Under the pieces are notes generated by a model that ran no database searches, was not told where the DNA came from, and saw nothing but the letters and a program-made list of their open reading frames with translations. Both the position numbers and the translations under genes were made by a program. Shown piece after piece: positions 51,154-62,917 of a stretch of 64,000 nucleotides of DNA. Location of the stretch: the NCBI RefSeq assembly GCF_002091755.1, contig NZ_BDAI01000005.1, positions 248,001 through 312,000 of the forward strand, read 5' to 3'. Position 1 is the stretch's first letter; every line of letters starts with the position of its first letter. Source of the DNA: Pseudomonas nitroreducens NBRC 12694. GTDB taxonomy: Bacteria; Pseudomonadota; Gammaproteobacteria; Pseudomonadales; Pseudomonadaceae.

Positions 51154-54100
51154 TCAGCGCAGCTCCTGCCAGGCCTTGCGCCCGCTGTCGCCCGGCCAGT
51201 CGAGATCACGCGAGCGGGGGCGTCCGTCTTCATCCAGCGTCGTGAGCCGCACACCGCTTTCCCCCTCCCCCGGCCGCACCAGCAGGCCGCCGGGCCGCCC
51301 GAACACCACATTGCCTGCCGCGGACACCACAGGGAGTGCCGTACCCGGGTCGCCGCCACTGGCAATATCCAGCGCGACGGAGCCGTAGCGCAGCGGATCG
51401 TCACACGGGTCGTCCCCAGGTGTCATGAGATTGAACAGCACGAAGCGATCCGCACGCAGCTGCGCGCGTTCGATGACACGGGTGCCGTCGGCGGGCAGGT
51501 CCAGATACCAGCCCCGGCTGCCGTCGCCTGGCGAATCGGCGGACCGCGCCAGCGACCCCACGTCGAGGCTTTGCGCCGATAGCCGGATACGCCCGACCGT
51601 CGCGGTACCGTCGTCGAGAACGCCATACAGGCTTTCGACCTTCTCAGGCTCGGCGGGCAGGTTGTCGCCCACGCGGTAATACCGCCCGGTGCCGAACATC
51701 ACTCGCACCGCACCACTGCCATCTCGCGCCGCGACCACGGGCGCAGAAATCACCTGTGCCACTCCCTTTGCGTCAACGGCCTTGAACAGGGCCCCTCCGG
51801 CCAGGGACGCGGGAATGGCCGAATCCTGGCCGTCATCGCCTGCGAGATCCACTCGCCAGAGGTTGCCGCGACTATCCCCGAGGTACAGACGGTCAGCCGT
51901 GACATCGCCCGTGCTGCTGATCGCCGTCACCGGCCCCAGGTCTCCGGCGCCGGGCAGCCTGACGCGCTTGAGCGGACGACCGTCCGCTGCATCGAGCAGC
52001 CACAGTTCGCCATCCTTGCCCTGCGGGTCACGGGCGCCGGAGGACAGCGCCACCACGAACCTTCCCGACGCCAACGCCAGCAAGGCCGGGCGGCCCAGGC
52101 TGTAGCCGAGCTCCGGGTGGCTGAATTCCCACAGCACGCTGCCTGGCTGCATACGCTGCGGATCGCTGATATCCAGGGCGAAGACGCTGTTGCCTCCCGC
52201 TCCTGGAGTGCCTACCAGCAAGGTGCGCCAGCGCCCTTCGATCCAGGCATTCCCAATGCTCGGCGAGCCATCGACGAAGTAGCGGTGCACGTAGCCCGGA
52301 GCGGCCAGTTCGCGCAGATGGGCGAAGACCGCCGCCGGCACATAGGCAAACAGCTCACGCCCATCGCGTGCATCGAAACCATGCAGCATGCCGTCATTGG
52401 CGCCGACCACCACCAGGGGCGCACGCTGCCGGTAGGTCGCATTGTCGAGGAAGTCGCGATAGGCGCTGCCCAGGGTCTGCCCGTTGGCGAGCGGCTGGGG
52501 CAGCGCGGCATACGGCTGAGGGTCATGCCAGGAGTAAGCCGGGCGCGAATGGACGATGTCGCCCAGCCGGCTGCCGCGCTGCCGGTATGGTCGGGGGCTT
52601 GCCGCCGAGTCGCGCTCCTCCAGCCTGGAACCACGCAGGTAGTCGACCAGGCGCTCACCGTCGTTGCCTTCGGCGGCCAGCGCCTCACGCTGTCGATCGT
52701 CCAGCGCAGACCAGGCGAAGGCGAGTCCCTGCCGCGCAATACCGGAGCCGTCCGGCGTGCGTACAGTGAAGATATTTCTCCCGCCCAATCGCGCCTCGTC
52801 CAGCTCATCCAATCGTTGCGCCGCCGACCAGACAGGCTTCGCGGAACTCCCCTGCCAAAGCAGCAGGTCACCGCTCCACCTCGCTGGGTTCAATGTCGTG
52901 CTGAATACCTCGTCGAAACGCCCGCCCGCAATGAACTGGCTGAACGCTCCCGCGCCGCTCTCGGCAGTGCGTGCGAACGCCCGCTGCAGCTCATCACGCC
53001 AGCGCGCCGGCTCCGTGGCGTCCAGCAGGTTGTCCGGGCGCACGGCAAGGGAGATCGCTGCATCGTGCCACCAGGCCGCCGGCAGCGGCGCATCCCGCGC
53101 ATCGCTGTAGCCCTTGGGCACGAAGAAGCCGCCATATTTCGTCGCCAGCCAGAGGGCGCTGCCCTGGCCTGCCGACTCGTGGGGCAGCCAGTAGGTGGAA
53201 AGCGTCTGTCGCCCTGGAAGGTCCGGGCGGAGATCGCGGGTGTGCGCGTCGTAGGCGAGGCCGGCGAAGTCCAGGGTCGCGTCGTCGGCACCTACCCCCT
53301 CCATGGCGGCCACGCGGCGACCGGCCTGGGCCATATCCACGGCCAGGTCCTTCCCCGCGAGGCGAGGCAGGCTCTCGCCAATTCGCGCCTCCCCCGCACC
53401 ACCCAGCCCGAGAACGCTGTTGCGCTGGCAGACATGGCTGATCGGGTCGCCCCAGGGCGCGACGGCAGGGAAAACACGGACGGCGCCAGCATCGGCCGGC
53501 GCCGCAAGGCTGCCCTGGTTTCTCAGGTAGCGGGTCGCCGCATGCAACGACTCGCCCAGGTCATCCCCGCGGCGCAACTGCGCCTCGTCGAAGCGGTTGA
53601 GGTAGTCGATTACGCCGCTGCGGCCGGACGCATCCCGGTCCGGGTTGGCGAGAAATATGCCGCTGCGTGCCGACCATTCCGCTTGCGGATTATCCGCGCC
53701 GTCGCCCAGTTGCGGGCCGATGAACTTGTGTCGGGCGCGCAGCACGACATTGCTCGTTCCGTCGCTATCAGCCCGGCCAAGCACGCTGACCTGCAGCCTG
53801 CTGGCGTACTGCTGCAATAGACCTTCGGGCTTGGACTGGCCGCCATAGCGGTGGCAGTTGCGCTCGAGCAGCCCAGCCACACAGACCTGTACCCGGACGG
53901 GTAGGCGATAGGTTTCCGTGGCCTGCACAACCGTCCCGGCGAGGTAATCCTGCGGCTCACCGGCAAACGCCGGGCTGCGGCTGAACAGGAGGCTGCGGTC
54001 CTGCCCGGCAATGCGGAACGACAAGGACAGCCCGGAAAACGGCGTGGCTCCGCCCGCGAGCGCCGTGGATAAATGGCGGTCCGGGAAGCTGCCGTCAGCT

Positions 54101-54525
54101 TCCGTATTACGCGCCTTCTGCAGCACTGTTGTGCCGGCGGTATCGATGTAACGGTCCCCGCCGGTCAGCGCGGAGCGCACGACATCGAGCCGCTGCGCCG
54201 TTGCCCAGTTGAGGAAGTTGCCGCTCCAGGCGCCAGAGCAGAGATGTTCCTGCGCCGCCAGCAGGGGCTGGAAGTACTGCTGTGCAGGCTCCTGGCCATA
54301 ACACTTCGCAGGATCGAAATAGCCGACGTACGTCCGCTCGGGAACGTAGGTATCCCCCGAGTGGGCAGCCGCCGCAACGGACGAGTGAGCCGTCGATGGC
54401 AGCAACACGAGATTGCCCGGAGCGCCGCCACCAACCTGTAACGGCACCTGGCTGATCGGCGTGGCGCTTGCCAGCCCGTGCAACCCTGCCATGAGCGCCA
54501 GCGACGCGTATTTCCCTCGTGCCAC
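51154..54525 (-). CDS. pilY1: Type IV pilus tip adhesin/biogenesis factor PilY1
   Basis: A protein of about 1123 residues. Start region: three consecutive GTG codons (54531, 54528, 54525); I use the third because GGGAGG is then 6 bases upstream. The signal peptide runs to about residue 24 (LHGLASA). The N-terminal half is variable; the C-terminal half is the conserved seven-bladed beta-propeller of PilY1 (VVVGANDGMLHGFDARDGRE, VLWEFSHPELGYSLGRPALL, LYLGDSRGNLWRVDL). A calcium-binding DxDxDG-type site is not obvious by eye. PilY1 caps the pilus with the minor pilins and supports adhesion and surface sensing. Confidence 0.9.
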   Translation of the reverse strand: MARGKYASLALMAGLHGLASATPISQVPLQVGGGAPGNLVLLPSTAHSSVAAAAHSGDTYVPERTYVGYFDPAKCYGQEPAQQYFQPLLAAQEHLCSGAWSGNFLNWATAQRLDVVRSALTGGDRYIDTAGTTVLQKARNTEADGSFPDRHLSTALAGGATPFSGLSLSFRIAGQDRSLLFSRSPAFAGEPQDYLAGTVVQATETYRLPVRVQVCVAGLLERNCHRYGGQSKPEGLLQQYASRLQVSVLGRADSDGTSNVVLRARHKFIGPQLGDGADNPQAEWSARSGIFLANPDRDASGRSGVIDYLNRFDEAQLRRGDDLGESLHAATRYLRNQGSLAAPADAGAVRVFPAVAPWGDPISHVCQRNSVLGLGGAGEARIGESLPRLAGKDLAVDMAQAGRRVAAMEGVGADDATLDFAGLAYDAHTRDLRPDLPGRQTLSTYWLPHESAGQGSALWLATKYGGFFVPKGYSDARDAPLPAAWWHDAAISLAVRPDNLLDATEPARWRDELQRAFARTAESGAGAFSQFIAGGRFDEVFSTTLNPARWSGDLLLWQGSSAKPVWSAAQRLDELDEARLGGRNIFTVRTPDGSGIARQGLAFAWSALDDRQREALAAEGNDGERLVDYLRGSRLEERDSAASPRPYRQRGSRLGDIVHSRPAYSWHDPQPYAALPQPLANGQTLGSAYRDFLDNATYRQRAPLVVVGANDGMLHGFDARDGRELFAYVPAAVFAHLRELAAPGYVHRYFVDGSPSIGNAWIEGRWRTLLVGTPGAGGNSVFALDISDPQRMQPGSVLWEFSHPELGYSLGRPALLALASGRFVVALSSGARDPQGKDGELWLLDAADGRPLKRVRLPGAGDLGPVTAISSTGDVTADRLYLGDSRGNLWRVDLAGDDGQDSAIPASLAGGALFKAVDAKGVAQVISAPVVAARDGSGAVRVMFGTGRYYRVGDNLPAEPEKVESLYGVLDDGTATVGRIRLSAQSLDVGSLARSADSPGDGSRGWYLDLPADGTRVIERAQLRADRFVLFNLMTPGDDPCDDPLRYGSVALDIASGGDPGTALPVVSAAGNVVFGRPGGLLVRPGEGESGVRLTTLDEDGRPRSRDLDWPGDSGRKAWQELR

Positions 54526-54545
54526 CACCACCTCCCTGTCGTCCG

Positions 54546-55016
54546 TCAGCGAATGAAGTAGATGCTGCGCAACCGCGCACTGGAGACCGGCTCGCCCGAG
54601 GGCTGGCGGCGCACACCGTAGCCCGCTGCGCTCACCTCCACTGCCACGCCATACGCAGCCCTGCCCATGCCCACTTCCAATCCTTCGTTATTCAGCAGCC
54701 GCAGGAACTTCAATTGGTAACGCGATTGGCGCGCCAGATCCGGAGCGCCTGCGTCACCTGACGAAATTTCCGCGGCAACGTCATAAGCAACGGCGTCGAG
54801 ATGAACGCGCCTGTAGAGGTCGCGTGCCGCCAGTTCGCCCGCACGCAACGCAGATTCGGCTTCCTGAAATGCCATTTGACGATCACGCAGATTCCCCGCC
54901 ATGCGCTCCTCCAGGCTCGCCAGGCGCATACCGGCCAACCCGATGAGCGTCAGCAGCAACAGCATCACCAGGGTGACCAGCAACACTGCGCCGCGCTCGG
55001 CGCGCCAACGCCTCAT
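54546..55016 (-). CDS. pilX: Type IV pilus minor pilin PilX
   Basis: A 156-residue minor pilin of the PilX N-terminal class. The membrane segment ERGAVLLVTLVMLLLLTLIG has G-A at the cleavage position and lacks the canonical glutamate pattern of PilE, as is usual for PilX. The SLEERMAGNLRDRQMAFQEAE segment is diagnostic. It overlaps pilW by four bases. Confidence 0.88.
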   Translation of the reverse strand: MRRWRAERGAVLLVTLVMLLLLTLIGLAGMRLASLEERMAGNLRDRQMAFQEAESALRAGELAARDLYRRVHLDAVAYDVAAEISSGDAGAPDLARQSRYQLKFLRLLNNEGLEVGMGRAAYGVAVEVSAAGYGVRRQPSGEPVSSARLRSIYFIR

Positions 55017-55966
55017 TCGGCCCGCACGGCATTGCGCAGCACAGTGGTGCTGCTCATCACCAAACGCAGGCGACGCTCCGTATTGGCGGTCAGCGTTCGT
55101 CCGTCGAACACCAGCGCAGTCGACGCCTCGTCGACGTTGCGGGTCAGGCTCTGCAACAACAGGCTGACGCGCACCGTGCGTACCCTGCGCCAGTCGGTAG
55201 CGGCCATCTCCCTCGCGGCCTTGTAGATTGCGACGGCGTCGCCGCCCTCGCCGGTAACGCCATAGCGCAGGCTTAGCCCCGCCACGCCGGAGACCAGTTC
55301 GTCGGTCTGTTGCTTGTCGCTGCTCTCGCTGTTGTAGGTGACGAAGAGGCCCGGCGAACCCCCTTCCCCCTTGCCGATCCAGTAGATGGCGTAGCGATAG
55401 GGATAGACGCGAGTGGCCGAGACCAGGAAGTGGCCCAACGCGCGGTTAGCGACCAGGGTGCTCGCACTGCCGGCGTTTCGAATCAGCAGGCAGGACTGCA
55501 GATCGGAGAGCAGGTAATACGCCCCGGCCGAGGCACCAGCGGAGGCCAGGGTGACCTGGTTGCCGACGACCGAGCGCGCCGCAAGCGCGGGCTCGCCGAC
55601 ATAACGCAGCAACAACGCATCCGTGTTCGCCAGTTTCCCGGAGGGCAACCAGGCCGGCGCCGCCATGCCGCTGCCGTAACCTTCGATGCCCGCCCTTTCC
55701 AGGGCGAACTGCGTGGTGCCAGCCCCGCTGGCATTCACCACGCCGGACGGGCAAGCACTGACGAACCCGGCAGTACGCAGGTCCTGTGCGAGAATGTCGA
55801 AGGCGAAACGCCCGCTTTCCTGGAGCTCGGCCAGGGCAAGGCTGACGTGGTAGGTCTGCTTGCTGCTCAGCAGCACTTCGATCACACCCGCCATGAGCAG
55901 CAGGCTGAGTGCCATGGCGATCAGCAATTCCACCAACGACAGGCCGCGCTGGGCAGTGGCGTCCAT
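55013..55966 (-). CDS. pilW: Type IV pilus minor pilin PilW
   Basis: A 317-residue minor pilin. Prepilin site QRG-LSLVELLIAMALSLLLM, followed by LLSSKQTYHVSLALAELQESGR and FAFDILAQDLRTAGFVSACP, which are typical of PilW. I chose the ATG at 55966, which overlaps the pilV stop region. It forms part of the tip-priming complex with PilV and PilX. Confidence 0.88.
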   Translation of the reverse strand: MDATAQRGLSLVELLIAMALSLLLMAGVIEVLLSSKQTYHVSLALAELQESGRFAFDILAQDLRTAGFVSACPSGVVNASGAGTTQFALERAGIEGYGSGMAAPAWLPSGKLANTDALLLRYVGEPALAARSVVGNQVTLASAGASAGAYYLLSDLQSCLLIRNAGSASTLVANRALGHFLVSATRVYPYRYAIYWIGKGEGGSPGLFVTYNSESSDKQQTDELVSGVAGLSLRYGVTGEGGDAVAIYKAAREMAATDWRRVRTVRVSLLLQSLTRNVDEASTALVFDGRTLTANTERRLRLVMSSTTVLRNAVRAE

Positions 55967-55967
55967 G

Positions 55968-56441
55968 TCAGAGTGAGGTGCGATAGGTAAAGGTTTCCCA
56001 GCGTTCGCCATCGCTGGGCCACCGACCTCGCGCACGACTGTCGTCCCAACGGATAGCGATCTCCACGCGGTACAGCTCGCCGCCGCGGAACAACCGCACC
56101 GAGCCGCCGCCTGATCCGCCCAGCGCGGTGCAGACCGTATTGCGCCATTGGCTGAGATCGAGTTGCGCACGACTGCTGCCGGAAACCGCCGGGCAATCTC
56201 CGGTCGGCTCGGCAAAGGCAAGGTCGTAGGCGCCCGCGCGGGCCGCCGGCAGGTTCGCCCGCAGGAGGTCGCTCATCTCGCTGGCCAGCCAGGAAGCCTG
56301 TGAGCGCTGCAACGCACTGTGGCTGGCGGCGACTCCGACGCTCTGCAGGCCCGCCAGCCCCAGCAGGCCGATGGACAGGATCACCACCGAAACGAGCAGT
56401 TCGACCAGGGTGAAGCCCCTGGCCGGCAAGCGACTTTGCAT
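55968..56441 (-). CDS. pilV: Type IV pilus minor pilin PilV
   Basis: A 157-residue minor pilin. Prepilin site ARG-FTLVELLVSVVILSIGLLG with glutamate at +5. The segment ASEMSDLLRANLPAARAGAY and the QWRNTVCTALGG core fit PilV. AGGTG precedes the start at 56441. It is the first gene of this operon; fimT and fimU, which usually precede it, are not here. Confidence 0.88.
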   Translation of the reverse strand: MQSRLPARGFTLVELLVSVVILSIGLLGLAGLQSVGVAASHSALQRSQASWLASEMSDLLRANLPAARAGAYDLAFAEPTGDCPAVSGSSRAQLDLSQWRNTVCTALGGSGGGSVRLFRGGELYRVEIAIRWDDSRARGRWPSDGERWETFTYRTSL

Positions 56442-56659
56442 GGTTTCACCTCGCTGCTGAGCGGATTGTGCGGCGTCGTGGGACGGCGCTCCGATCTCTA
56501 GAGTGCGAGGTGTTTCAGGGCCGGGTCAGCCAGACTGCACGCCGAAATCGCCGGGAAATTTCCGCGCGAATAGGCGATCAGGCGCAGGCGCGGGAAGGCT
56601 TTCGACGGCGGAAACCACCGATCCCGTAGGCACGACCGCTCATCACGGCGGGCCCAAAG

Positions 56660-56685
56660 AAAAGGCCACCGTGCGGTGGCCTTTT
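56660..56685 (-). terminator. Terminator downstream of the MscS gene
   Basis: AAAAGGCCACCG-TG-CGGTGGCCTTTT is a perfect 12-bp stem with terminal A/T runs, located 15 bases past the channel gene stop. It can work in both directions and insulates the pil operon from the channel gene. Confidence 0.88.
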
Positions 56686-56700
56686 CCGATCCCGTAGCGA

Positions 56701-57552
56701 TCAGCCGTTGGCCGACTGCTGCACGATCACCGTCTGCGCCGGCATCGGCGCCGGGAAGTCGGTGCCCAGGGCTTCCTTGATGGTGCGGTTGGTGTCGAAG
56801 TAGACCTGCCAGTAGACATCGTTATGGCAGTAGGGGCGCACGGCAAGCACGGGGCCGACGAGGTTGAACTCGAGGATTTCCACGTCTACCGGCGGGTCGC
56901 TCAGCACGTTGGGAATCGCCGCGACGCGCTGCTTGAGCACCGCCACGGCGGCCGCATAATCGGCGGCGCCGGAGAGCTGGGCCTTGAGCTCCACACGGCG
57001 GTAGGGGTTGTGGGTGTAGTTCTGGATGGTGTCGCTGAATATCTTGTTGTTGCCCACCAGGGTCAGGACGTTGTCCGGGGTGTTGATGGCGGTGGCGAAC
57101 AGGCCGATCTCCTTCACTGTGCCGGTGACACCGCCGGCGGTGACGAAGTCACCGACCTTGAACGGGCGCAGTACGATGATGAAGCCGCCGGCGGCGAGGT
57201 TGGCCAGCAGGCCCGACCAGGCCATGCCGATGGCCAGGCCGATGGCTGCGATCAGCGCCGCGAGGCTGGTGGTCTGCACGCCGAAGTAGCCGAGGATGCC
57301 GACGACCAGAAGGATGTTCAGGGTAACGGTGATGAAGGAGCCGACGTAGCGCAGCACCGTCGGATCGACGCTCTGCTTGGCCAACGCCTTTTCCACCAGG
57401 TTGACGGCGAAGCTGATCAGCCAGCGACCGAGCACCCAGAAGAGAATGGCGACGAGAATCTTCACACCGAACGCGAGCGCGTACTGCGAAACCGTCGCCC
57501 ACAGTGCGTTGATCTTCTCCGTACCCACGTTGATGATGTTCGTATCGTCCAT
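56701..57552 (-). CDS. mscS: Small-conductance mechanosensitive channel (MscS family)
   Basis: A 283-residue channel of about E. coli MscS size. The pore-lining TM3 region is AALIAAIGLAIGMAWSGLLANLAAGGFIIVLRPFKVGDFV, with the Gly/Ala packing typical of MscS. The beta domain with GTVKEIGLFATAINTPDN follows. The start at 57552 (MDDTNIINVGTEK) was chosen over upstream in-frame codons because of AGGTG spacing. It releases solutes on osmotic downshock. Confidence 0.9.
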   Translation of the reverse strand: MDDTNIINVGTEKINALWATVSQYALAFGVKILVAILFWVLGRWLISFAVNLVEKALAKQSVDPTVLRYVGSFITVTLNILLVVGILGYFGVQTTSLAALIAAIGLAIGMAWSGLLANLAAGGFIIVLRPFKVGDFVTAGGVTGTVKEIGLFATAINTPDNVLTLVGNNKIFSDTIQNYTHNPYRRVELKAQLSGAADYAAAVAVLKQRVAAIPNVLSDPPVDVEILEFNLVGPVLAVRPYCHNDVYWQVYFDTNRTIKEALGTDFPAPMPAQTVIVQQSANG

Positions 57553-57662
57553 GGAAGCGCACCTGCGAGAGAAAGGGACCAGATGAACGCTAGCACGGCC
57601 CCAGCGGTTTGCTCGTCGCAGTGCGCAGCCCAGAGCCACGGCGGGCTCCGGGCGCCATGGAG

Positions 57663-58799
57663 CTAACAGTCGCCGGGTAGCGAGGCGATCCAGCGATTGA
57701 GCAGTTCCAGCCCCTCGCGGTGCACCAGGGTGCGGCCCAGCTCGGGCATCATGTCGCCCGGCTTGTCGCTGCCGACCCGGTAGCTGAGCACCGATTTTTC
57801 CGGGCTGCCGGGGTGGATGTCCTCCAGCCTCCCGCCCGTGCCGCCGCCCGCCGCCACCGGTGGTTTGCAGAGGCCATAGGCGATGGAAACCGGCGTGTGC
57901 GGGTCGAGGTGCAGGCCCGAAGTGCGTGCCGCGCCCTTGGGGTTGTGGCAGTGCGAGCAGTTGGCGTCGAGGTAGCTGCGCGCCTGTTTCTCCAGCCCCT
58001 CACCGGGACGCGGATGGCCCCACAAGGCGTTCTGCGGAACCTGCGCCAACGCTGGCAGGCCCTTGAGGAAGCCGCGCGCCTGCCAGTGCTGCAGCTGGTT
58101 GTCGCTGCCCTCGGCGTAGGCGAAGTCCTTGTTCAGGTGCCGCGCCTTGGGCCCCAGCGGAGCGATGCCGCCGCCCTTCTGCTCGGCGTGGCATTCGGAG
58201 CACTGATTGGCGTCCGGCACCATGTAGGTGAAGGCAGTCTTCTTGCCATCCTCGGCGGTCAACTCCAGCGCCGGGCTGTCGCCGGCGAGTTCCAGCGTCG
58301 CCTCGCTCTGGTCGGCATTCCACACGTAGGGCAGCGCCGCCCAGCCGTCCTTCTGCCGCACCAGCACACGGGTTTCCACCAGGTGGACCTTGCCCATGTC
58401 CAGTCCGGCCTTGGGGTCGCGGTCGTCCTGGCTGTTCTGCAGCAGGTTGCCCTGGGCGTCCCTGGGGTAATAGAAGGTCTTGGTCAGCACGGTGCCGACG
58501 GGGTAGTCGAAGCGATCCTCGGCGTACTGCGCCGACAGGCCTTCGGGCATCCATACGGTGCGCAGCTTGTGCGCGTAGTCGGTGAACAGCGGGGTGTTGA
58601 GGTCATACGGCAGCACCTCGGCGGCCGGCGTCAGGTGGCCGTCCGCCAGGTGCAGCATGCCCCAGCCGCTGAGCTTTTCCGGGTAATCATCACCTTCGGG
58701 CTGATAACGCGGCTTGCTCTCCTGCCCGCACCCGGCCAGTGCACCAGCAAGGGCAGCGGCCAGGGCGAGCGACAACAGGAACGGAGCGGGTTTCGTCAT
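57663..58799 (-). CDS. Di-heme lipoprotein (SO2930/HNE_0200-like family)
   Basis: A 378-residue predicted lipoprotein. Lipobox LAGC at residue 24 (MTKPAPFLLSLALAAALAGALAGC, cut before Cys). Two c-type heme sites are present: CSECH near the middle and CSHCH in the C-terminal third; QNALWGHPRPGEGLEKQARSYLDAN lies before the second. It is paired with the beta-helix gene upstream by a 4-base overlap. Families of this kind are found together but have no assigned function; an electron-transfer or oxidase role at the outer membrane is an inference. Confidence 0.82.
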   Translation of the reverse strand: MTKPAPFLLSLALAAALAGALAGCGQESKPRYQPEGDDYPEKLSGWGMLHLADGHLTPAAEVLPYDLNTPLFTDYAHKLRTVWMPEGLSAQYAEDRFDYPVGTVLTKTFYYPRDAQGNLLQNSQDDRDPKAGLDMGKVHLVETRVLVRQKDGWAALPYVWNADQSEATLELAGDSPALELTAEDGKKTAFTYMVPDANQCSECHAEQKGGGIAPLGPKARHLNKDFAYAEGSDNQLQHWQARGFLKGLPALAQVPQNALWGHPRPGEGLEKQARSYLDANCSHCHNPKGAARTSGLHLDPHTPVSIAYGLCKPPVAAGGGTGGRLEDIHPGSPEKSVLSYRVGSDKPGDMMPELGRTLVHREGLELLNRWIASLPGDC

Positions 58800-60043
58800 G
58801 CCTTGTTGCCCTTCTCGCCGAGGCCGGCCTGTTCGATCTTCGGCAGCGGCTTGAGCTTGCACTGGTGGCTGCTCATGTCGGTGCTGATGTTCTTGTAGCC
58901 GTTGGGACCGTCGACGTTGACGATACCGGCGTTGCCGTTGTCGATGCAGATGGCCAGGGCTTCCGGAAGCTTGCCGTCGACCAGTTTCTTGTCGTTGAAG
59001 TAGCCGTCCCAGAGGATATCCGGCAGGCGCCCGTTGAGACCGAACTTGGCGATCTTCAGGGCCTTGAGTTCCAGGTGGTCGGGGCTGTCGCCGCCCGGGC
59101 CGAAGGTGTTGCCGTGGATGAAGATGCCTTCGGGGTACGGGTCGAAGTTGGGCTGGGTAGCCTTGCCCGAATAACCGGTACTGAAGTAGCTGCTGACGAT
59201 GACGTTGGCGGTCTTGTGGTTGCCGATCTTGTTGTCGAATATCTCCACGTCATCGTTGGAGTTCACCACCACGCCCGAGCCCGCCGGCACGCTGGCCACT
59301 GGCGTGCCCTTGTGGCCGAAGTTCTCGTGGTTGTTGCCCTGCACATCGTTGTCGAAGACGCGGGTGCCGCGTCCCGGCTGCGGCAGGTTGGGCATGTTGA
59401 AGACGAGGATGCCACCGGTATTGTCGGTGGCGACGTTGTTGTAGACGTCGGCGCCGATGGTGTTCTCGATCTCGATACCGGCGACGTTGCGCTCGGCGCG
59501 GTTGTTGCGCACGACCACGTTGCGCGACTGGCCGACATAGATACCCGAGTCGGAGGCGCCGATCGCGACGTTGCCTTCGAGCAGCGTGTTTTCGGTCTGT
59601 ACCGGGTAAATGCCGTAGCCGCCGTTCTCGGTAGCCGGGCCGTTGGTCCATTCGGTGCGGATGTTGCGGATGACGATGTTCTTGCCACCGATGACCTTCA
59701 GGCCGTCGCCCTTGGCGTCCTCGATGGCCAGGCTCTCGATGGTGAAGTCGGAGGCGTCGACGAACAGGCCTTCGGCACCGGCCTTCTGGTTCTTGAAGCT
59801 GAGGATGGTCTTGTCCATCCCGGCGCCGCGGATGGTCACACCGTCCACCTTCAGGCTCAGGCTGCGGTCCAGGTGGTAGGTGCCGGCGGGAATGTCGATG
59901 ACATCGCCGGCCTTGGCCTTGATCAGGCGCGCCTGCAGGTCTTTCTGAAAGTCGGCGCTGACGGCAGCGGTGGGCTTGTCACCTTCGCCGCAGGCGGCCA
60001 GGGCAACGGAGAGAGCGAGAAGGGAGAGAGTGGCGAGGCGCAT
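58796..60043 (-). CDS. Parallel beta-helix lipoprotein
   Basis: A 415-residue predicted lipoprotein. Signal MRLATLSLLALSVALAAC with lipobox LAAC. The mature part is a right-handed parallel beta-helix with repeated N-rich turns (NIVIRNIRTEW, NVVVRNNRAERN, NNVATDNTGGI, DVEIFDNKIGNHKT), resembling pectate-lyase/NosD-type folds. No lyase catalytic motif is evident. It overlaps the di-heme gene (ATGA), and they are presumably made together at the outer membrane. Confidence 0.83.
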   Translation of the reverse strand: MRLATLSLLALSVALAACGEGDKPTAAVSADFQKDLQARLIKAKAGDVIDIPAGTYHLDRSLSLKVDGVTIRGAGMDKTILSFKNQKAGAEGLFVDASDFTIESLAIEDAKGDGLKVIGGKNIVIRNIRTEWTNGPATENGGYGIYPVQTENTLLEGNVAIGASDSGIYVGQSRNVVVRNNRAERNVAGIEIENTIGADVYNNVATDNTGGILVFNMPNLPQPGRGTRVFDNDVQGNNHENFGHKGTPVASVPAGSGVVVNSNDDVEIFDNKIGNHKTANVIVSSYFSTGYSGKATQPNFDPYPEGIFIHGNTFGPGGDSPDHLELKALKIAKFGLNGRLPDILWDGYFNDKKLVDGKLPEALAICIDNGNAGIVNVDGPNGYKNISTDMSSHQCKLKPLPKIEQAGLGEKGNKA

Positions 60044-60220
60044 GGCGGGCTCCGGTCTTGTTTTTATGATATGGAACTATGGTGCCAAATAAGGCCGAGA
60101 ATACTCCTACACCCCGCGCCACGCCAGCCCTTCAGACACATCGCACTTTGATTGATTGACGTCAGGGTTTAGCGGTGGCGGATCGGGATGATCTGCGCTT
60201 CCAACCCAAGGAGTGCACGG

Positions 60221-60631
60221 ATGAGCTTCATGCCCTGGAACGACGAATTCGTGATCGGAATCGAGCGGATCGATGAACAGCACCGCTGGCTGGTCGACCT
60301 CACCAATGCGCTGTACGACAGCCTGAACGGCCCGGAGGGCGAGGGTCAGCCCATCGGCGAGCTGCTGGAGCAACTGGTGGAGTACACGATGAATCACTTC
60401 ATCGTCGAGGAAGTGCTGTTCCAGCGCCTGGGCTATCCCGAGGAGGACGCGCATCGGGCCGAGCACGATCGTTTCAATCGGCAGATCATCGACCTGCTGT
60501 ACCGCCACGAGGATGGCGAGGTCGTCTCGGTCGAGGCCCTGGAGCTGCTCAAGTCCTGGCTGATCCACCATATCCTGAAGGTGGACAAGGCTTACGTGGC
60601 GTTCTTCAAAGGAAAAGGCGTGACCGCTTAG
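60221..60631 (+). CDS. Bacteriohemerythrin
   Basis: A 136-residue single-domain hemerythrin. The diiron ligands are visible: H in DEQHRWLVDLTNALYDS, H and E in YTMNHFIVEEVLF, H in AHRAEHDRF, H and D in SWLIHHILKVDKAY. Such proteins bind oxygen or sense redox. The start at 60221 (MSFMPWNDEF) follows AAGGAG. It is a lone gene with its own terminator. Confidence 0.92.
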   Translation: MSFMPWNDEFVIGIERIDEQHRWLVDLTNALYDSLNGPEGEGQPIGELLEQLVEYTMNHFIVEEVLFQRLGYPEEDAHRAEHDRFNRQIIDLLYRHEDGEVVSVEALELLKSWLIHHILKVDKAYVAFFKGKGVTA

Positions 60632-60645
60632 CGGGCACGCCTTTT
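60613..60645 (+). terminator. Terminator overlapping the hemerythrin stop
   Basis: AAAAGGCGTG (60613-60622) pairs with CACGCCTTTT (60636-60645). The stem includes the last codons and stop of the hemerythrin gene and also faces the convergent ygiQ gene. Confidence 0.8.
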
Positions 60646-60667
60646 CTCGATTGCAGCAAACCAGGGG

Positions 60668-62917
<2,250 letters not shown>

